From contig JAFXUJ010000001.1 of the NCBI GenBank assembly GCA_017525025.1, positions 1 through 64,000 of the forward strand: a DNA stretch of 64,000 nucleotides, given 5' to 3'. How positions within the stretch are numbered: the first letter of the stretch is position 1; each line of letters begins with the position of its first letter. Shown here one piece after another: positions 15,637 to 25,318 of the stretch. Below the pieces are notes generated by a model. The model did no database searches, was not told the DNA's origin, and saw nothing but the letters and a program-made list of their open reading frames with translations. A program made the translations under genes and the position numbers. This DNA comes from Elusimicrobiaceae bacterium (GTDB taxonomy: Bacteria; Elusimicrobiota; Elusimicrobia; Elusimicrobiales; Elusimicrobiaceae).

Positions 15637-16197
15637 TTAATTAAACCTGTCCATGGCTTTTTCTATACCGTGTGATAAATACGTTTCCAACGCGCTCACG
15701 GCACGTGTTAAAGTACGGGCCAATATATCTTCTTCTTCGCGGGAAAATTTGCCCAGTACAAAATTGACTAAGTCCATTTTTTCCGGCTTGGGGCCAATGC
15801 CTAAACGTAAGCGCGGAATGTCTTGCGTGCCTAACTGCTCAATCACGCTTTTCATCCCTTTTTGTCCGCCCGAAGAACCGCTTTTGCGAAGGCGTAACTG
15901 CCCCACAGGCAGGGCGGCTTCATCAAAGCAAATCACGCAGTTTTGCGGCGTTATTTTATAAAATCGGGCCAGGCTGCTAACAGCCCGACCCGATTCATTC
16001 ATATACGTAAGCGGTTTTAGCAAAAATACATCTGCTCCGCCCACTGAAACTTTGGCATATTCTCCCAGTTTCTGCCAGGGTTTCCATTCGGCTCCCCATT
16101 TATTTGCGGCTGCGTCCAATATCCTAAATCCAACATTGTGGCGCGTGCGCGCATATTCGGTGCCGGGGTTCCCAAGGCCCACCAGGAGAATAGCCAT
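15637..16197 (-). CDS. pth: Peptidyl-tRNA hydrolase
   Basis: Pth recycles peptidyl-tRNA that falls off the ribosome. The 186-residue product starts with the signature LVGLGNPGTEYARTRHNVGF, which contains the catalytic histidine of RHN. It also has the conserved KPLTYMNESG near residue 62 and CFDEAALP near 90. It follows rplY by three bases; rplY-pth next to prs and glmU is a widespread arrangement. Confidence 0.95.
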   Translation of the reverse strand: MAILLVGLGNPGTEYARTRHNVGFRILDAAANKWGAEWKPWQKLGEYAKVSVGGADVFLLKPLTYMNESGRAVSSLARFYKITPQNCVICFDEAALPVGQLRLRKSGSSGGQKGMKSVIEQLGTQDIPRLRLGIGPKPEKMDLVNFVLGKFSREEEDILARTLTRAVSALETYLSHGIEKAMDRFN

Positions 16198-16200
16198 AGA

Positions 16201-16896
16201 TTATTTCTTGGCGTCCTTGGCGGCGGCGTCTTTATTGTCTTTAGCCAAGTTGCCTTCTTCGTCCTTCTTCCCTTTGGTTGAAGAACTTTCCGGTTGAGCG
16301 GCGGCGGCATCAGCAGCAGCCGGGGCCGGAGCCGGGGTATCATCTTTCGGGATAGCCAAGTGCACAACCGGCGCTTGGGCGTCCGTAATGAGTTCCACAC
16401 CTTGCGGCAATTTAATGTCTCCCGCCAAGATACCTTTGTTGATGGTCATGGGCGTGATATCCAGCACAATTTCATGCGGAATAGCGCTAACGAGCGCGCG
16501 TACTTCAATTTCACGCAAGATGTGCTCAATGATAGCGCCATATTGGGCCACATCGGCCGGGGTGCCTTCCAATTTAAGCGGAACGACCACGTCCATTTTA
16601 TCTTTCATGCTGACGCGTTGAAAGTCGGCGTGGATCGGCTTATCGGTTACCGCATGGAATTGCACTTCTTTCACGAGCGCCAACTCTTGGGTGCCGTTCA
16701 AGTTCATTTCCACCAGGGTATTTTTACCGGCTTTCATGATTTTTTCCAAATCTTTTGCAGCTACGGTAATGCTAACAGGTTCTTTATGACCGCCATACAC
16801 CACGGCCGGGACTTTCTTTTCCGCACGAATCTGGGAAAGGGCCCCTTTCACACCGATCCCTTCGCGGGAAACGGCTTGTATTGATACTTTTTCCAT
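16201..16896 (-). CDS. rplY: 50S ribosomal protein L25 (Ctc form)
   Basis: This protein binds 5S rRNA. The 231-residue product is the long Ctc/TL5 form, with an L25 domain (about residues 1-90) and a C-terminal beta domain (about 95-185). A low-complexity tail rich in alanine, proline and lysine follows from about 188. GGAGG lies upstream of the ATG. It sits between prs and pth. Confidence 0.94.
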   Translation of the reverse strand: MEKVSIQAVSREGIGVKGALSQIRAEKKVPAVVYGGHKEPVSITVAAKDLEKIMKAGKNTLVEMNLNGTQELALVKEVQFHAVTDKPIHADFQRVSMKDKMDVVVPLKLEGTPADVAQYGAIIEHILREIEVRALVSAIPHEIVLDITPMTINKGILAGDIKLPQGVELITDAQAPVVHLAIPKDDTPAPAPAAADAAAAQPESSSTKGKKDEEGNLAKDNKDAAAKDAKK

Positions 16897-16924
16897 TTGT
16901 TTCCTCCAAATAATCCTTTAAAAA

Positions 16925-17869
16925 TTAGTTAAACATATCGCTAATGGAACGGCCGTCATGATTGCGTTTGATAGCGTCGGCCAGTAAGTACGAAACCGAC
17001 AACACATCCACTTTCGGTCCCAAATCCCGCATGGGAAGCGAATCGGAAATGATTAGCTTTTTAATGCTGGATTGGTTAATGCGTTCCATCGCGTTGCGCG
17101 ATAACAACCCGTGCGTACACACCGCATAGATTTCGCGCGCGCCGCGTTCTTTGATTTTTTGGGCAACGGTCGTCAACGTACCGGCCGTATCCACAATATC
17201 GTCAAAAATAATCGCTACTTTATCTTGCACGTCCCCGATAACGTTATATACAACCGCTTCGTTGGCTTTGGGGCGGCGTTTATCAATGATAACCAGCCCC
17301 GCATCCATCCGGGCCGCAAATTTACGGGCGCGTTCCACCCCGCCCACATCCGGGGAAATAACCACAATATCTTTATGGTTAAAATCTTTAAAATAATCTA
17401 AAAATACTTTGCGCGCACGCAAGTGATCTACCGGGATATCAAAGAACCCCTGAATCTGTCCGGCGTGCAAATCTACCGTCATGATGCGGTCGGCTCCCGC
17501 CTCGGCAATTAAATTGCTGGCGAGCTTGGCCGTAATCGGCACACGGGGAGAGGCCTTGCGATCCGCACGGGCGTACCCGAAATACGGAATAACGGCTGTA
17601 ATTTTACCCGCGCTGGCGCGCTTAAACGCGTCAATCATAATTAAAAGTTCCATCAAATTTTCATTGACGGGCGGGCAAGTGGGTTGAATAATATAGCAAT
17701 CATGTGCGCGGACGCTTTCCAAAATCTGCACATCAATTTCACCATCGGCAAACCGCTCCACGCGCAATTTGCCCATGTCCATATTTAAGTGTTCGCAAAT
17801 TTTCTGCGCCAAAGCAATGTTGGCATTGCCGGAGAAAATCCGCAAATCACCGTTTACACTTTTAGTCAT
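16925..17869 (-). CDS. prs: Ribose-phosphate pyrophosphokinase
   Basis: The enzyme makes PRPP from ribose-5-phosphate and ATP for nucleotide, histidine and tryptophan synthesis. The 314-residue product has the ATP-binding stretch YARADRKASPRVPITAKL near residue 100 and the PRPP-binding loop IIFDDIVDTAGTL near 215, both typical of class I enzymes. Its ATG overlaps the glmU stop by four bases. Confidence 0.96.
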   Translation of the reverse strand: MTKSVNGDLRIFSGNANIALAQKICEHLNMDMGKLRVERFADGEIDVQILESVRAHDCYIIQPTCPPVNENLMELLIMIDAFKRASAGKITAVIPYFGYARADRKASPRVPITAKLASNLIAEAGADRIMTVDLHAGQIQGFFDIPVDHLRARKVFLDYFKDFNHKDIVVISPDVGGVERARKFAARMDAGLVIIDKRRPKANEAVVYNVIGDVQDKVAIIFDDIVDTAGTLTTVAQKIKERGAREIYAVCTHGLLSRNAMERINQSSIKKLIISDSLPMRDLGPKVDVLSVSYLLADAIKRNHDGRSISDMFN

Positions 17870-19263
17870 TTTTTGACACCTTTTTTTTCTAGCACAACCT
17901 GGCGCGCCCGGGCAATACCCAGAGATTCAGCTGCCACCTCTTTTGTAATGGTAGACCCTGCACCGATTTTTGCGTATTCATGCACCGTTACAGGTGCAAC
18001 AAAATTGACATTTGACCCTACAAACACATGATCTTCAATGATCGTTTGGTGTTTGTTTTTCCCATCATAATTACAGGTAATGGTTCCGGCACCCACATTC
18101 ACCCCGGCACCCATTTGCGTATCGCCAATATAACTTAAATGGTTCACTTTGGAGCCTTCCCCAATAACAGATTTTTTAATCTCGCTGAAATTGCCGACTT
18201 TGGCTCCTTTTTTCAGTACGGATAGCGGCCGCAAATGGGCATACGGCCCTAACTGGCAATTTTCTTCTACGGTAGATTCCTCTATGTATGTGCCCATCTT
18301 TAAAGTTACATTGTCCCCAATGACGGAATCTTTAATATAAACGCCGCTTTCTAACGTGCAATTGCGGCCGATACGGGTGTTACCCAGCAGATAACACCCC
18401 GGATAAATAACGGTATCTTCTCCCACTTGCACGCAAGCGTCTGCATAAACATCTTTGGGGCTAATTAAACTGACGCCTTCTTCCATTAAACGATTCCGTT
18501 GTTCGTTACGCAAGATTTGTTCAACCTCTGCTAACTGGACGCGGCTGTTAATACCCAACGCCTCCATATAATTAGAACCAGTATAAACAAGCACCTGCTG
18601 ATTCATCTGTTTAATTAAATAAAGGGTGTCCGTGAGATAATATTCTTTTTTGGGGCCTTGCGGAGTAAGCTGTGAGAGTGCGGTTTGTAACATTTTAGAA
18701 TTAAACACATACATTCCGCTGTTAATCTCGGTTATTTGTTTGGTTTCGGCGTCGGCATCGCTTTCTTCTACAATGCGTTCAAAAGTGCCATTTTGCCCGC
18801 GGATAATACGGCCATATCCGTATGGGTCAGGTACTTTTACTCCCATTACAGCGGCCCCCGCCTGAGTGCTTTTAAACAAATTTATCATCTCTTGCAAGGT
18901 TTCGGCACGCAGAAGCGGGGTATCCCCGTTAATGATAAGAACTGTCTCAAATTTTTGCAAAAGCGGTAAGGCCGCTTTAACTGCCGAACCCGAACCGCTT
19001 AAATCGGTCTGCTCCGCAAACACGATTGGCGAAGAAATACCCCAAGAAGAGAGCCCCGCCTTAACGGTATCCATAACGGTTTGGGCACCATGCCCTACCA
19101 CCATGCCAATGGCGGCCGGATTTAACGCTTGGGCGGCTTTTAAAATATAGGAAACGATCGGGAATCCGCAAACCGTATGAAGCGGTTTGGGAAGGGAAGA
19201 TTTCATCCGCGTGCCTTTACCGGCCGCGAGAATCAACACGCACAGATTGTTTTTGGCTACCAT
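17866..19263 (-). CDS. glmU: Bifunctional GlmU (acetyltransferase/uridyltransferase)
   Basis: GlmU acetylates glucosamine-1-phosphate and then makes UDP-N-acetylglucosamine for peptidoglycan and LPS. The 465-residue product has the N-terminal uridyltransferase motif AAGKGTRMKSSLPKPLH (residues about 12-28). The C-terminal left-handed beta-helix acetyltransferase includes NYDGKNKHQT near residue 405. It is the first gene of the glmU-prs-rplY-pth-DKNYY set, with a promoter at 19319-19347. Confidence 0.96.
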   Translation of the reverse strand: MVAKNNLCVLILAAGKGTRMKSSLPKPLHTVCGFPIVSYILKAAQALNPAAIGMVVGHGAQTVMDTVKAGLSSWGISSPIVFAEQTDLSGSGSAVKAALPLLQKFETVLIINGDTPLLRAETLQEMINLFKSTQAGAAVMGVKVPDPYGYGRIIRGQNGTFERIVEESDADAETKQITEINSGMYVFNSKMLQTALSQLTPQGPKKEYYLTDTLYLIKQMNQQVLVYTGSNYMEALGINSRVQLAEVEQILRNEQRNRLMEEGVSLISPKDVYADACVQVGEDTVIYPGCYLLGNTRIGRNCTLESGVYIKDSVIGDNVTLKMGTYIEESTVEENCQLGPYAHLRPLSVLKKGAKVGNFSEIKKSVIGEGSKVNHLSYIGDTQMGAGVNVGAGTITCNYDGKNKHQTIIEDHVFVGSNVNFVAPVTVHEYAKIGAGSTITKEVAAESLGIARARQVVLEKKGVKK

Positions 19264-19318
19264 TTTGTTTAACTCTTGCCTAAAAAAATCTAACTTGTCT
19301 AAAACAAATTATATGAAT

Positions 19319-19347
19319 ATTATAGCAAAAACCGAGTTGTTAGCCAA
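19319..19347 (-). promoter_or_regulatory. Promoter of glmU
   Basis: TTGGCT (19342-19347) is followed after 17 bases by an extended -10, TGC TATAAT (19319-19327), giving a leader of about 50 bases before glmU. Confidence 0.65.
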
Positions 19348-19369
19348 ATTTTGCCGTTTGCACCGTGTA

Positions 19370-20602
19370 TCAAACGATTAGTTTGGCAAAGCATAGCGGG
19401 CCCTCGCTACGCGTAACCTCAACGCGGACCAATCCGTGTACGGAGGTTTCCTCTTCCAATATAACCGGCTGGAAATTAGAGGTAATCCCCTGCAAATGCC
19501 CGTTTTTGTGCTCTTCTATGAAAACGGTTTGTTCCGTTCCTACCAAAGAGGCCGCAAAAGAAATCCGCAACTCTTTATCCAACGCGCGTAAAACTTCGGC
19601 CCGGCGCTTGATTTCAGCGGGAGGCAGTTGCGGCAAAGCCGCCGCTTTTGTCCCGGGCCGCGCCGAATAACTAAACACGTGAAGCCCGGCCAGTTTTATT
19701 TGGCGGATGAATTGTACCGTTTGTTCAAAATCGTCTTCGGTTTCCGTGGGGAACCCCGCAATTACATCTGCAAAAATACCCATTTGCGGGGCGGACGCGC
19801 GCAACTCGTCCACTTTAGCCCGGTACGCTGCCGTGTCGTAATGGCGGTTCATGGCCTTTAAGACGCTATCGCACCCGGCTTGCAACGGCAAATGAAAATA
19901 ATTACAAAACCGTGCCGGGTATTTTTTTAAGGCGGCAATAACGCCTGCTGTTACAGTTTGCAATTCAATAGATGAAAACCGGATACGAAACTCCCCTGGA
20001 AGTTGCGCTATTTTTTCACATAAAACAGCTAAATCAGCTCCGGTTTGCGGGCATTTATAATTACCGATGTTGATACCCGTAAGTACAATTTCGGCAAACC
20101 CGTTGTGTACTAGATTTTGAATTTCCGCCAGCACATCTTCCTGCGGCTTAGAGCGCTTATCAGGGCGGGCGAACGGCACTATACAATACGAGCAAAAACA
20201 ATCACACCCGTCCTGTATTTTAATAAATGCGCGGCTATGCCCTTCATGCCCGGAAACTGCCCAGCAAACGTCTTCCTCGTTAAACAGTACGCGGCCCAAA
20301 TCATACTTGCCCACGACCTGCGCCTGTGGAAAAGTGCTTTGTATATGCGCGGCGTGGGCCGCCGCGTAACAACCGGTCAATATGAGCCGCGCGTGCGGAT
20401 TGCGGCGTAAAATTTGACGAACGAGTTTTTCTACATCTTTATCGGCTTGATGGGTAACCGTGCAGGTATTGAGCAAGCAGATATCAGCCGTTTCAAAATT
20501 TACGGCGGGAGTAAATCCATGTCGCAAAAAATCTTCCAACAGGGCTTGGCTTTCTACTTGGTTAACCCGGCAGCCGAAGGTTTTGAGAAAAAAGGTGGTC
20601 AT
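19370..20602 (-). CDS. mtaB: tRNA methylthiotransferase MtaB
   Basis: MtaB is a radical-SAM enzyme that converts t6A37 to ms2t6A37 in tRNAs reading ANN codons. The 410-residue product starts with FGCRVNQVES, typical of the MtaB subgroup. It has the other two N-terminal cluster cysteines in NTCTV and TGCYA, and then the radical-SAM motif CDCFCSYC near residue 140 (CxxxCxxC). A C-terminal TRAM-like region follows. The ATG at 20602 overlaps the rsmE stop as ATGA, and this fits the family start better than the upstream one. Confidence 0.92.
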   Translation of the reverse strand: MTTFFLKTFGCRVNQVESQALLEDFLRHGFTPAVNFETADICLLNTCTVTHQADKDVEKLVRQILRRNPHARLILTGCYAAAHAAHIQSTFPQAQVVGKYDLGRVLFNEEDVCWAVSGHEGHSRAFIKIQDGCDCFCSYCIVPFARPDKRSKPQEDVLAEIQNLVHNGFAEIVLTGINIGNYKCPQTGADLAVLCEKIAQLPGEFRIRFSSIELQTVTAGVIAALKKYPARFCNYFHLPLQAGCDSVLKAMNRHYDTAAYRAKVDELRASAPQMGIFADVIAGFPTETEDDFEQTVQFIRQIKLAGLHVFSYSARPGTKAAALPQLPPAEIKRRAEVLRALDKELRISFAASLVGTEQTVFIEEHKNGHLQGITSNFQPVILEEETSVHGLVRVEVTRSEGPLCFAKLIV

Positions 20603-21297
20603 AAAAGTTTTGCTACCGCCGTTATACACGCTGTTTCGGCACGCAAAATATTAACACCCAACGTAACCGCGGGGATATGATGGGCAGCCGCCAAAGAAAT
20701 TTCTTCTTCTGTCCAGCCGCCGGCCGGCCCGATAAATAGACGCACATGCTCGGGGTGTCCTATTTGTTCAAGTCCCCACACAAGCGTATGGGTTTGCTCG
20801 GCTTCGTAAGCAATTAGAGAAGGAATTTTTTTATCCGTCACGACCTTTTCAAACGGAGCAGGCGGTAAAATCTGCGGCAAAAAAGGGGTGTTGCATTGTT
20901 TGCAGGCGCCCAGCATAATTTGTTTCCAACGCTCTTGTTTGTCTTCCCATTTTTTAAGAATATCATACTCGCTACGCGCGGAAGAAATCGGCTGGAAGAA
21001 AGAAACCCCCAGTTGGGTGCATTTATCTAAAACGTCTTCCAACCCGGTACGGGAATTGGGCACAAAGCAAAGCGTAATTTCAAGTGGCACGCGGCGAACT
21101 TGGCAAGGGCGCAAAAGCGTACCGCGCACGAAATTCTTTTGGATTTTATCAATGCGTCCTTCGTACTGACGGCCCGTCCCGTCAAACACGCGAATCTCAT
21201 CTCCCTCTTTGTGGCGAGCGACAGTGGCAGCGTGATGGGCCTCCTCATCCAAGAGAAAAAATTCTTTTTCTTTAATATCCGCAAAATACTGGGGCAT
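20599..21297 (-). CDS. rsmE: 16S rRNA m3U1498 methyltransferase RsmE
   Basis: RsmE methylates U1498 of 16S rRNA. The 232-residue product has the SPOUT fold, with IGPAGGWTEEEI near residue 190 and LGVNILRAETACI at the C-terminus, the family's knot region. The frame is open to 21363, but the ATG at 21297 matches the family start and has TACAAT six bases upstream with no Shine-Dalgarno, so a leaderless mRNA is likely. A terminator at 21325-21352 separates it from dnaK. Confidence 0.93.
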   Translation of the reverse strand: MPQYFADIKEKEFFLLDEEAHHAATVARHKEGDEIRVFDGTGRQYEGRIDKIQKNFVRGTLLRPCQVRRVPLEITLCFVPNSRTGLEDVLDKCTQLGVSFFQPISSARSEYDILKKWEDKQERWKQIMLGACKQCNTPFLPQILPPAPFEKVVTDKKIPSLIAYEAEQTHTLVWGLEQIGHPEHVRLFIGPAGGWTEEEISLAAAHHIPAVTLGVNILRAETACITAVAKLL

Positions 21298-21324
21298 AGA
21301 AATATTGTACTTTTTATAAATAAC

Positions 21325-21354
21325 AAAAGGGGAACTTATTCGTTCCCCTTTTGA
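21325..21354 (-). terminator. Terminator after dnaK
   Basis: AAAAGGGGAAC pairs with GTTCCCCTTTT around six bases, ending the hrcA-grpE-dnaK transcript just before the rsmE promoter. Confidence 0.85.
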
Positions 21355-21373
21355 TTGTGTCATCCCCGAACTG

Positions 21374-23245
21374 TTATTTATCCACTACTTCGGCTTCTAC
21401 CACGTCATCCTTGGCATTGCCGGTGTTAGCCTGCGCTTGTCCGGCACTCGGTTGGGCCCCGGCTTGTGCGCCTTGCTGCGCTTGTTGCTTGGCTTGGGCG
21501 TCTTTATACATCGCTTCACCCAATTTTTGGCCGGCTTGCAAAGCGGCGTCTGTAGCAGATTTAATCTTGGCAGCATCATCCGTTTTCAACGCGTCACGCA
21601 AGTCATTAAGGGCTTGGTCAATCTTACCGCGTTCGTCTTGGCTGACTTTATCGCCGTATTCTTTAAGCGCCTTTTCCGTTTGGTACAGAACGCTGTCGCC
21701 TTGGTTTTTGGCTTCAATAACTTCTTTGTGTTTTTTGTCTTCTTCGGCGAATTTTTCGGCGTCTTTGACAAATTTCTCCACTTCGCTGTCGCTTAATTTG
21801 TTAGGCGAGCTGATGGTAATGTGTTGCTCTTTGTTGGTGCCTAAATCTTTGGCGGAAACGTTTAAGATACCGTTGGCGTCAATATCAAAAGTTACTTCAA
21901 TTTGCGGCACACCGCGCGGAGCGGGCGGAATCCCGTCCAGGTCAAATTTACCAAGCGGCACGTTGTCTTTGGCCATGGGGCGTTCCCCTTGCAAGACGTT
22001 AATGGTTACTGCGGGTTGATTATCGGACGCAGTAGAGAATACTTGCGTTTTGCGCACCGGGATGGTGGTGTTGCGTTCAATGAGGCGTGTGCATACACCG
22101 CCCAAGGTTTCCAACCCGAGGGACAACGGTGTAACGTCCAACAAGAGTACGTCTTTTACTTCGCCTGTTAAAATACCGGCTTGTACAGAAGCGCCAATGG
22201 CAACGCATTCCATCGGGTCAATGCCGCGTTCAATTTTTTTGCCAACGAGGTCTTCCACGTATTTTTGGACAATCGGCATACGGGTAGGACCGCCGACCAA
22301 GATAATGCGGTCAATTTGGCTGGCAGACAAATTCGCATCGCTTAACGCCTGATTAACCGATTTGCCGCAACGTTTAACGATGTCATCCACCAAGCTCTCC
22401 AATTTAGCGCGAGAAAGCTTTAATTCCAAGTGTTTCGGGCCGTCCGATCCGGCAGAAATAAACGGCAAATTGATATCCGTTTCCATGGTGGTGGAAAGTT
22501 CAATCTTGGCTTTTTCGGCTGCGTCTTTCAAACGTTGGGCCGCTTGTTTATCTTTGGACAAATCAATCCCGGTTTGTTTGCGGAATTCATCCACCATCCA
22601 ATTGATGACGGCATTATCCATATCCGTACCGCCCAGTTGGGTATCGCCGGACGTAGCGAGCACATCAAAAGTACCTTCTTTACCCATTTCCATGATGGTT
22701 ACATCCAGGGTTCCGCCGCCGAGGTCAAAGACCAAGATTTTTTGTTCTTTACCCGCTTTATCAATACCAAAAGCAAGCGCGGCAGCCGTCGGTTCGTTAA
22801 CTAAGCGCACAACTTCCAAGCCCGCAATGCGGCCGGCATCTTTGGTTGCTTGCCGTTGGTTATCGTTAAAATAAGCAGGCACCGTGATAACGGCTTTTTC
22901 TACTTTTTCACCTAAAAACGCTTCTGCATCTTTTTTTACTTTTTGGAGCACAAATGCAGAGAGTTGTTGTGGGGTAAATTCCTGCCCACGCAAATTATAT
23001 TTATAATTTTCTCCCATTTTGCGTTTGAAGGCGGTTACCGTGCCCTCCGGGTTGGCAATGGCCTGCCGGCGGGCCGGCTCCCCTACTAAACGTTGCCCGT
23101 CTTTTGTAAAAGCTACATAAGACGGAAACGCTTTCCCGCCGATAGAGCTCCCTTCGGCGGAAGGAATAATCGTCCCTCTGCCGCCTTCCATAACGGCCGC
23201 TGCCGTGTTAGAAGTTCCTAAATCAATACCAATAATCTTAGCCAT
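21374..23245 (-). CDS. dnaK: Chaperone DnaK (Hsp70)
   Basis: DnaK is the ATP-driven Hsp70 chaperone. The 623-residue product has the nucleotide-binding domain (residues 1 to about 375) with [18 protein letters not shown] and VGGPTRMP. The substrate-binding domain follows, and the tail is rich in Gln, Ala and Gly, ending in [10 protein letters not shown], a usual C-terminus. It follows grpE by 42 bases. No dnaJ follows, unlike many hrcA operons. Confidence 0.97.
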   Translation of the reverse strand: MAKIIGIDLGTSNTAAAVMEGGRGTIIPSAEGSSIGGKAFPSYVAFTKDGQRLVGEPARRQAIANPEGTVTAFKRKMGENYKYNLRGQEFTPQQLSAFVLQKVKKDAEAFLGEKVEKAVITVPAYFNDNQRQATKDAGRIAGLEVVRLVNEPTAAALAFGIDKAGKEQKILVFDLGGGTLDVTIMEMGKEGTFDVLATSGDTQLGGTDMDNAVINWMVDEFRKQTGIDLSKDKQAAQRLKDAAEKAKIELSTTMETDINLPFISAGSDGPKHLELKLSRAKLESLVDDIVKRCGKSVNQALSDANLSASQIDRIILVGGPTRMPIVQKYVEDLVGKKIERGIDPMECVAIGASVQAGILTGEVKDVLLLDVTPLSLGLETLGGVCTRLIERNTTIPVRKTQVFSTASDNQPAVTINVLQGERPMAKDNVPLGKFDLDGIPPAPRGVPQIEVTFDIDANGILNVSAKDLGTNKEQHITISSPNKLSDSEVEKFVKDAEKFAEEDKKHKEVIEAKNQGDSVLYQTEKALKEYGDKVSQDERGKIDQALNDLRDALKTDDAAKIKSATDAALQAGQKLGEAMYKDAQAKQQAQQGAQAGAQPSAGQAQANTGNAKDDVVEAEVVDK

Positions 23246-23287
23246 AATAACATCTCCTTTAAAATGAATTTACTGCTACCCCGCAGT

Positions 23288-23848
23288 TTATTGTTCACTA
23301 TGCTGGCCGACCATTACCCGCGCCGGGCGCAGGACTTTTCCGTCCAACATAAAGCCCATCTGCACTTCCTGTAAAACGAGTCCGTCTTGTTTCTCGTCCG
23401 CCGGGATCATCGCTACCACTTCCTGCGTAGCCGGATCGTACGGTTTATTGAGCACATCCATGCGTACAATCCCTTCCGAGCGGAATGCCTTTTCCATCTC
23501 CCCCAAAATCATTTGGATACCGCTTACGATATTTTTCAGTTCGGCCTTGTTTTCTTTAGCAAGTTGCTCGGCCTGTTTAAGCAAAATTTCGTAAGAAGGC
23601 AATAATTTTTCGGCCAGTTCTTTTTTGCCATAGGACAAAAACGCGGCCTTTTCCCGTTCCGTACGTTTGCGGAAATTTTCAAAATCCGCACTGATCCGTA
23701 CAAATTGTTCGTAATAATCGGGCTTGGTTTCTTCGGTGCTTTGCGCTTGCGAAAGCTCTTCGTTTACGTCGGCTTCGGTTTGTGTTTCCAAGTCCTGCTC
23801 CGGCGCACAAGGCGCGGCGGTTTTGCTATGTTGATGATGTTTACTCAT
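23288..23848 (-). CDS. grpE: Nucleotide exchange factor GrpE
   Basis: GrpE releases ADP from DnaK. The 186-residue product has an acidic N-terminus, a long coiled coil (about residues 40-120) with FVRISADFENFRKRTEREK, and a C-terminal beta domain ending near GKVLRPARVMV. The ATG at 23848 lies inside the last codons of hrcA, with TGAGG upstream. Confidence 0.94.
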   Translation of the reverse strand: MSKHHQHSKTAAPCAPEQDLETQTEADVNEELSQAQSTEETKPDYYEQFVRISADFENFRKRTEREKAAFLSYGKKELAEKLLPSYEILLKQAEQLAKENKAELKNIVSGIQMILGEMEKAFRSEGIVRMDVLNKPYDPATQEVVAMIPADEKQDGLVLQEVQMGFMLDGKVLRPARVMVGQHSEQ

Positions 23849-24941
23849 AATCCTCACCGTCTTCGGCAGGGGGCAAGGCCGTCCAGTTTTGCAAGGTGCT
23901 TTCCAGTAAACTCCCGATAAAGTTTACCAAGGACATTACCCGCGTATATTCCATGTGTTTCGGCCCGATGATGCCTAACATCCCTACCGTTTTATCCCCC
24001 ACTCGGCATGCGGTAGAAACGATACTTAAATTTTTAAGTTCTTTCAGTTCGTTTTCACTGCCGATGCTTACATTTAGTTTTTGGTTGGATTTCTCCATCC
24101 CCGTCATTTTTTCACTTAGCAGCGTGGAGAAGCGTTCACGCTCCTCTACTACACGCATCATTTGTTTCAAATCTTCAAAATCATCCTCGGACGTGTTTTC
24201 TAACAGTTGCCCAAAACCTTCCACGTACAGTTCGTTATCCGCTTGCGGACGTTCCATATCCTTTAACACTTGGGTGGCCAAATCGGCCATGCCGGCAATT
24301 TCGCGGTGCCCGGAGTGGACATGCTGCCATAAAATCTTACGTGCTTGGGCTAACGTGTGCCCGGTGATTTCTTCGTTAATAAAACGGCTCAAAATGCGCA
24401 ACCGGGAAGGATTGATTATGTATCCGGTACGCACCGGCCAGTGCCGCACAGAACCCGACTCCGTAACAAGCACCGCCAGTACCGCTCCGGGAGCCAGCGG
24501 AATAAAATCAAGCCGCTGAACGCGTTGTTCCTGTACATTGGAAGTATATACAAATCCAGCCGCCCCGGAAAGCATAGCCAAAAGACGTGAAGTTTGCGCA
24601 AGCATATTGTCCACTTCGTTTACACGTGAGTCATAGGCTTCTTCTATGCGTTCACGTTCTTTGGCGGCCATTTTTTGTACATTGGCCAAGTAATCTACGT
24701 AATAGCGGTATGCTTTATCCGTAGGGATACGCCCACCGGAAGTATGAGGTTGGTATAAAAAGCCTTCTTCTTCCAGTTCGGCCATGATATTGCGGATAGT
24801 AGCGCTGGACACGTCCGGCAGCGCCTCGGACGCAATCATCTGCGAGCCGACCGGGCGGCGGGTTTCCACATATTGTTGGACCACCCACCTTAAAATTTTT
24901 TCTTTGCGCGCTTTGGCGACTTCCGGTTTTAATATCCGCAT
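23841..24941 (-). CDS. hrcA: Heat-inducible transcription repressor HrcA
   Basis: HrcA represses heat-shock operons by binding CIRCE operators. The 366-residue product has a winged-helix N-terminus (about residues 5-85) with the family phrase SSATIRNIMAELEEEGFLYQPHTSGGRIPT. A GAF-like domain and the C-terminal part with IGPKHMEYTRVMSLV follow. It is the first gene of the hrcA-grpE-dnaK operon and lies directly downstream of two CIRCE-like sites, which implies autoregulation. Confidence 0.95.
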   Translation of the reverse strand: MRILKPEVAKARKEKILRWVVQQYVETRRPVGSQMIASEALPDVSSATIRNIMAELEEEGFLYQPHTSGGRIPTDKAYRYYVDYLANVQKMAAKERERIEEAYDSRVNEVDNMLAQTSRLLAMLSGAAGFVYTSNVQEQRVQRLDFIPLAPGAVLAVLVTESGSVRHWPVRTGYIINPSRLRILSRFINEEITGHTLAQARKILWQHVHSGHREIAGMADLATQVLKDMERPQADNELYVEGFGQLLENTSEDDFEDLKQMMRVVEERERFSTLLSEKMTGMEKSNQKLNVSIGSENELKELKNLSIVSTACRVGDKTVGMLGIIGPKHMEYTRVMSLVNFIGSLLESTLQNWTALPPAEDGEDYE

Positions 24942-24971
24942 AGTAATACCTGTTTTTACACCGTCTGTTTT

Positions 24972-24998
24972 TTAGCACTCTAATAAACCATCTGCTAA
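24972..24998 (-). promoter_or_regulatory. CIRCE-like operator 1 (one perfect half)
   Basis: TTAGCACTC is followed after nine bases by ATCTGCTAA, against the consensus GAGTGCTAA. One half is perfect and the other matches at six of nine positions. It covers the expected transcription start of hrcA. Confidence 0.75.
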
Positions 24999-24999
24999 A

Positions 25000-25028
25000 A
25001 TTATATGCAATTATTTTATTTTTGTCAA
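25000..25028 (-). promoter_or_regulatory. Consensus promoter of hrcA-grpE-dnaK
   Basis: A perfect TTGACA (25023-25028) is followed after 17 bases by a perfect TATAAT (25000-25005). It lies between the two CIRCE-like sites. Confidence 0.88.
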
Positions 25029-25048
25029 CCCCCTTTTTTGAGTGCTAA
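25022..25048 (-). promoter_or_regulatory. CIRCE-like operator 2 (one perfect half)
   Basis: A perfect GAGTGCTAA (25040-25048) is preceded at nine-base spacing by TTGTCAACC, which matches the other half at five of nine positions and overlaps the promoter -35. Confidence 0.65.
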
Positions 25049-25057
25049 TTATAAATT

Positions 25058-25081
25058 TACTTTTTGTACCGACAAAAAGTA
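25058..25081. repeat. Short hairpin repeat, copy 1
   Basis: TACTTTTTGT pairs with ACAAAAAGTA around ACCG and is followed by TCAAAAA. A similar hairpin in the same orientation lies at 26306-26331. The two bracket about 1.2 kb of debris and a pilin gene. Confidence 0.7.
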
Positions 25082-25109
25082 TCAAAAACCTCGCCGACTA
25101 TCCCATTAC

Positions 25110-25186
25110 GGCCCGCACAAAACAGGACCTTTTTCAAACTCGCTTCGCTCAAACATGAAAAAGATCTTGTCTGTTTTGTGCGGGCC
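25110..25186. repeat. Long inverted repeat with 16-bp arms
   Basis: GGCCCGCACAAAACAG (25110-25125) is perfectly repeated in reverse at 25171-25186. Inside it TTTTTCA pairs with TGAAAAA. No coding function is apparent; the region from 25049 to 25318 holds only this element, the repeat at 25058 and a terminator. It may be a BIME-like or mobile-element remnant. Confidence 0.75.
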
Positions 25187-25270
25187 TTCATCGGCGGGAC
25201 ATGTCGGCCTTGAATAGCAAAACGCTGGGCCAGTTTCATAAGCGTCCGAGGGGTTGCATAAACAACAAAA

Positions 25271-25290
25271 AACCCCGGCAGAAACCGGGG
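25271..25290 (-). terminator. Terminator behind the truncated minus-strand frame
   Basis: CCCCGG pairs with CCGGGG, and on the minus strand the stem is followed by TTTTTTGTTG. It lies about 30 bases past the stop codon at 25319. Confidence 0.7.
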
Positions 25291-25318
25291 TGGTGTTGTA
25301 TATAATTGTTAAAAATTT

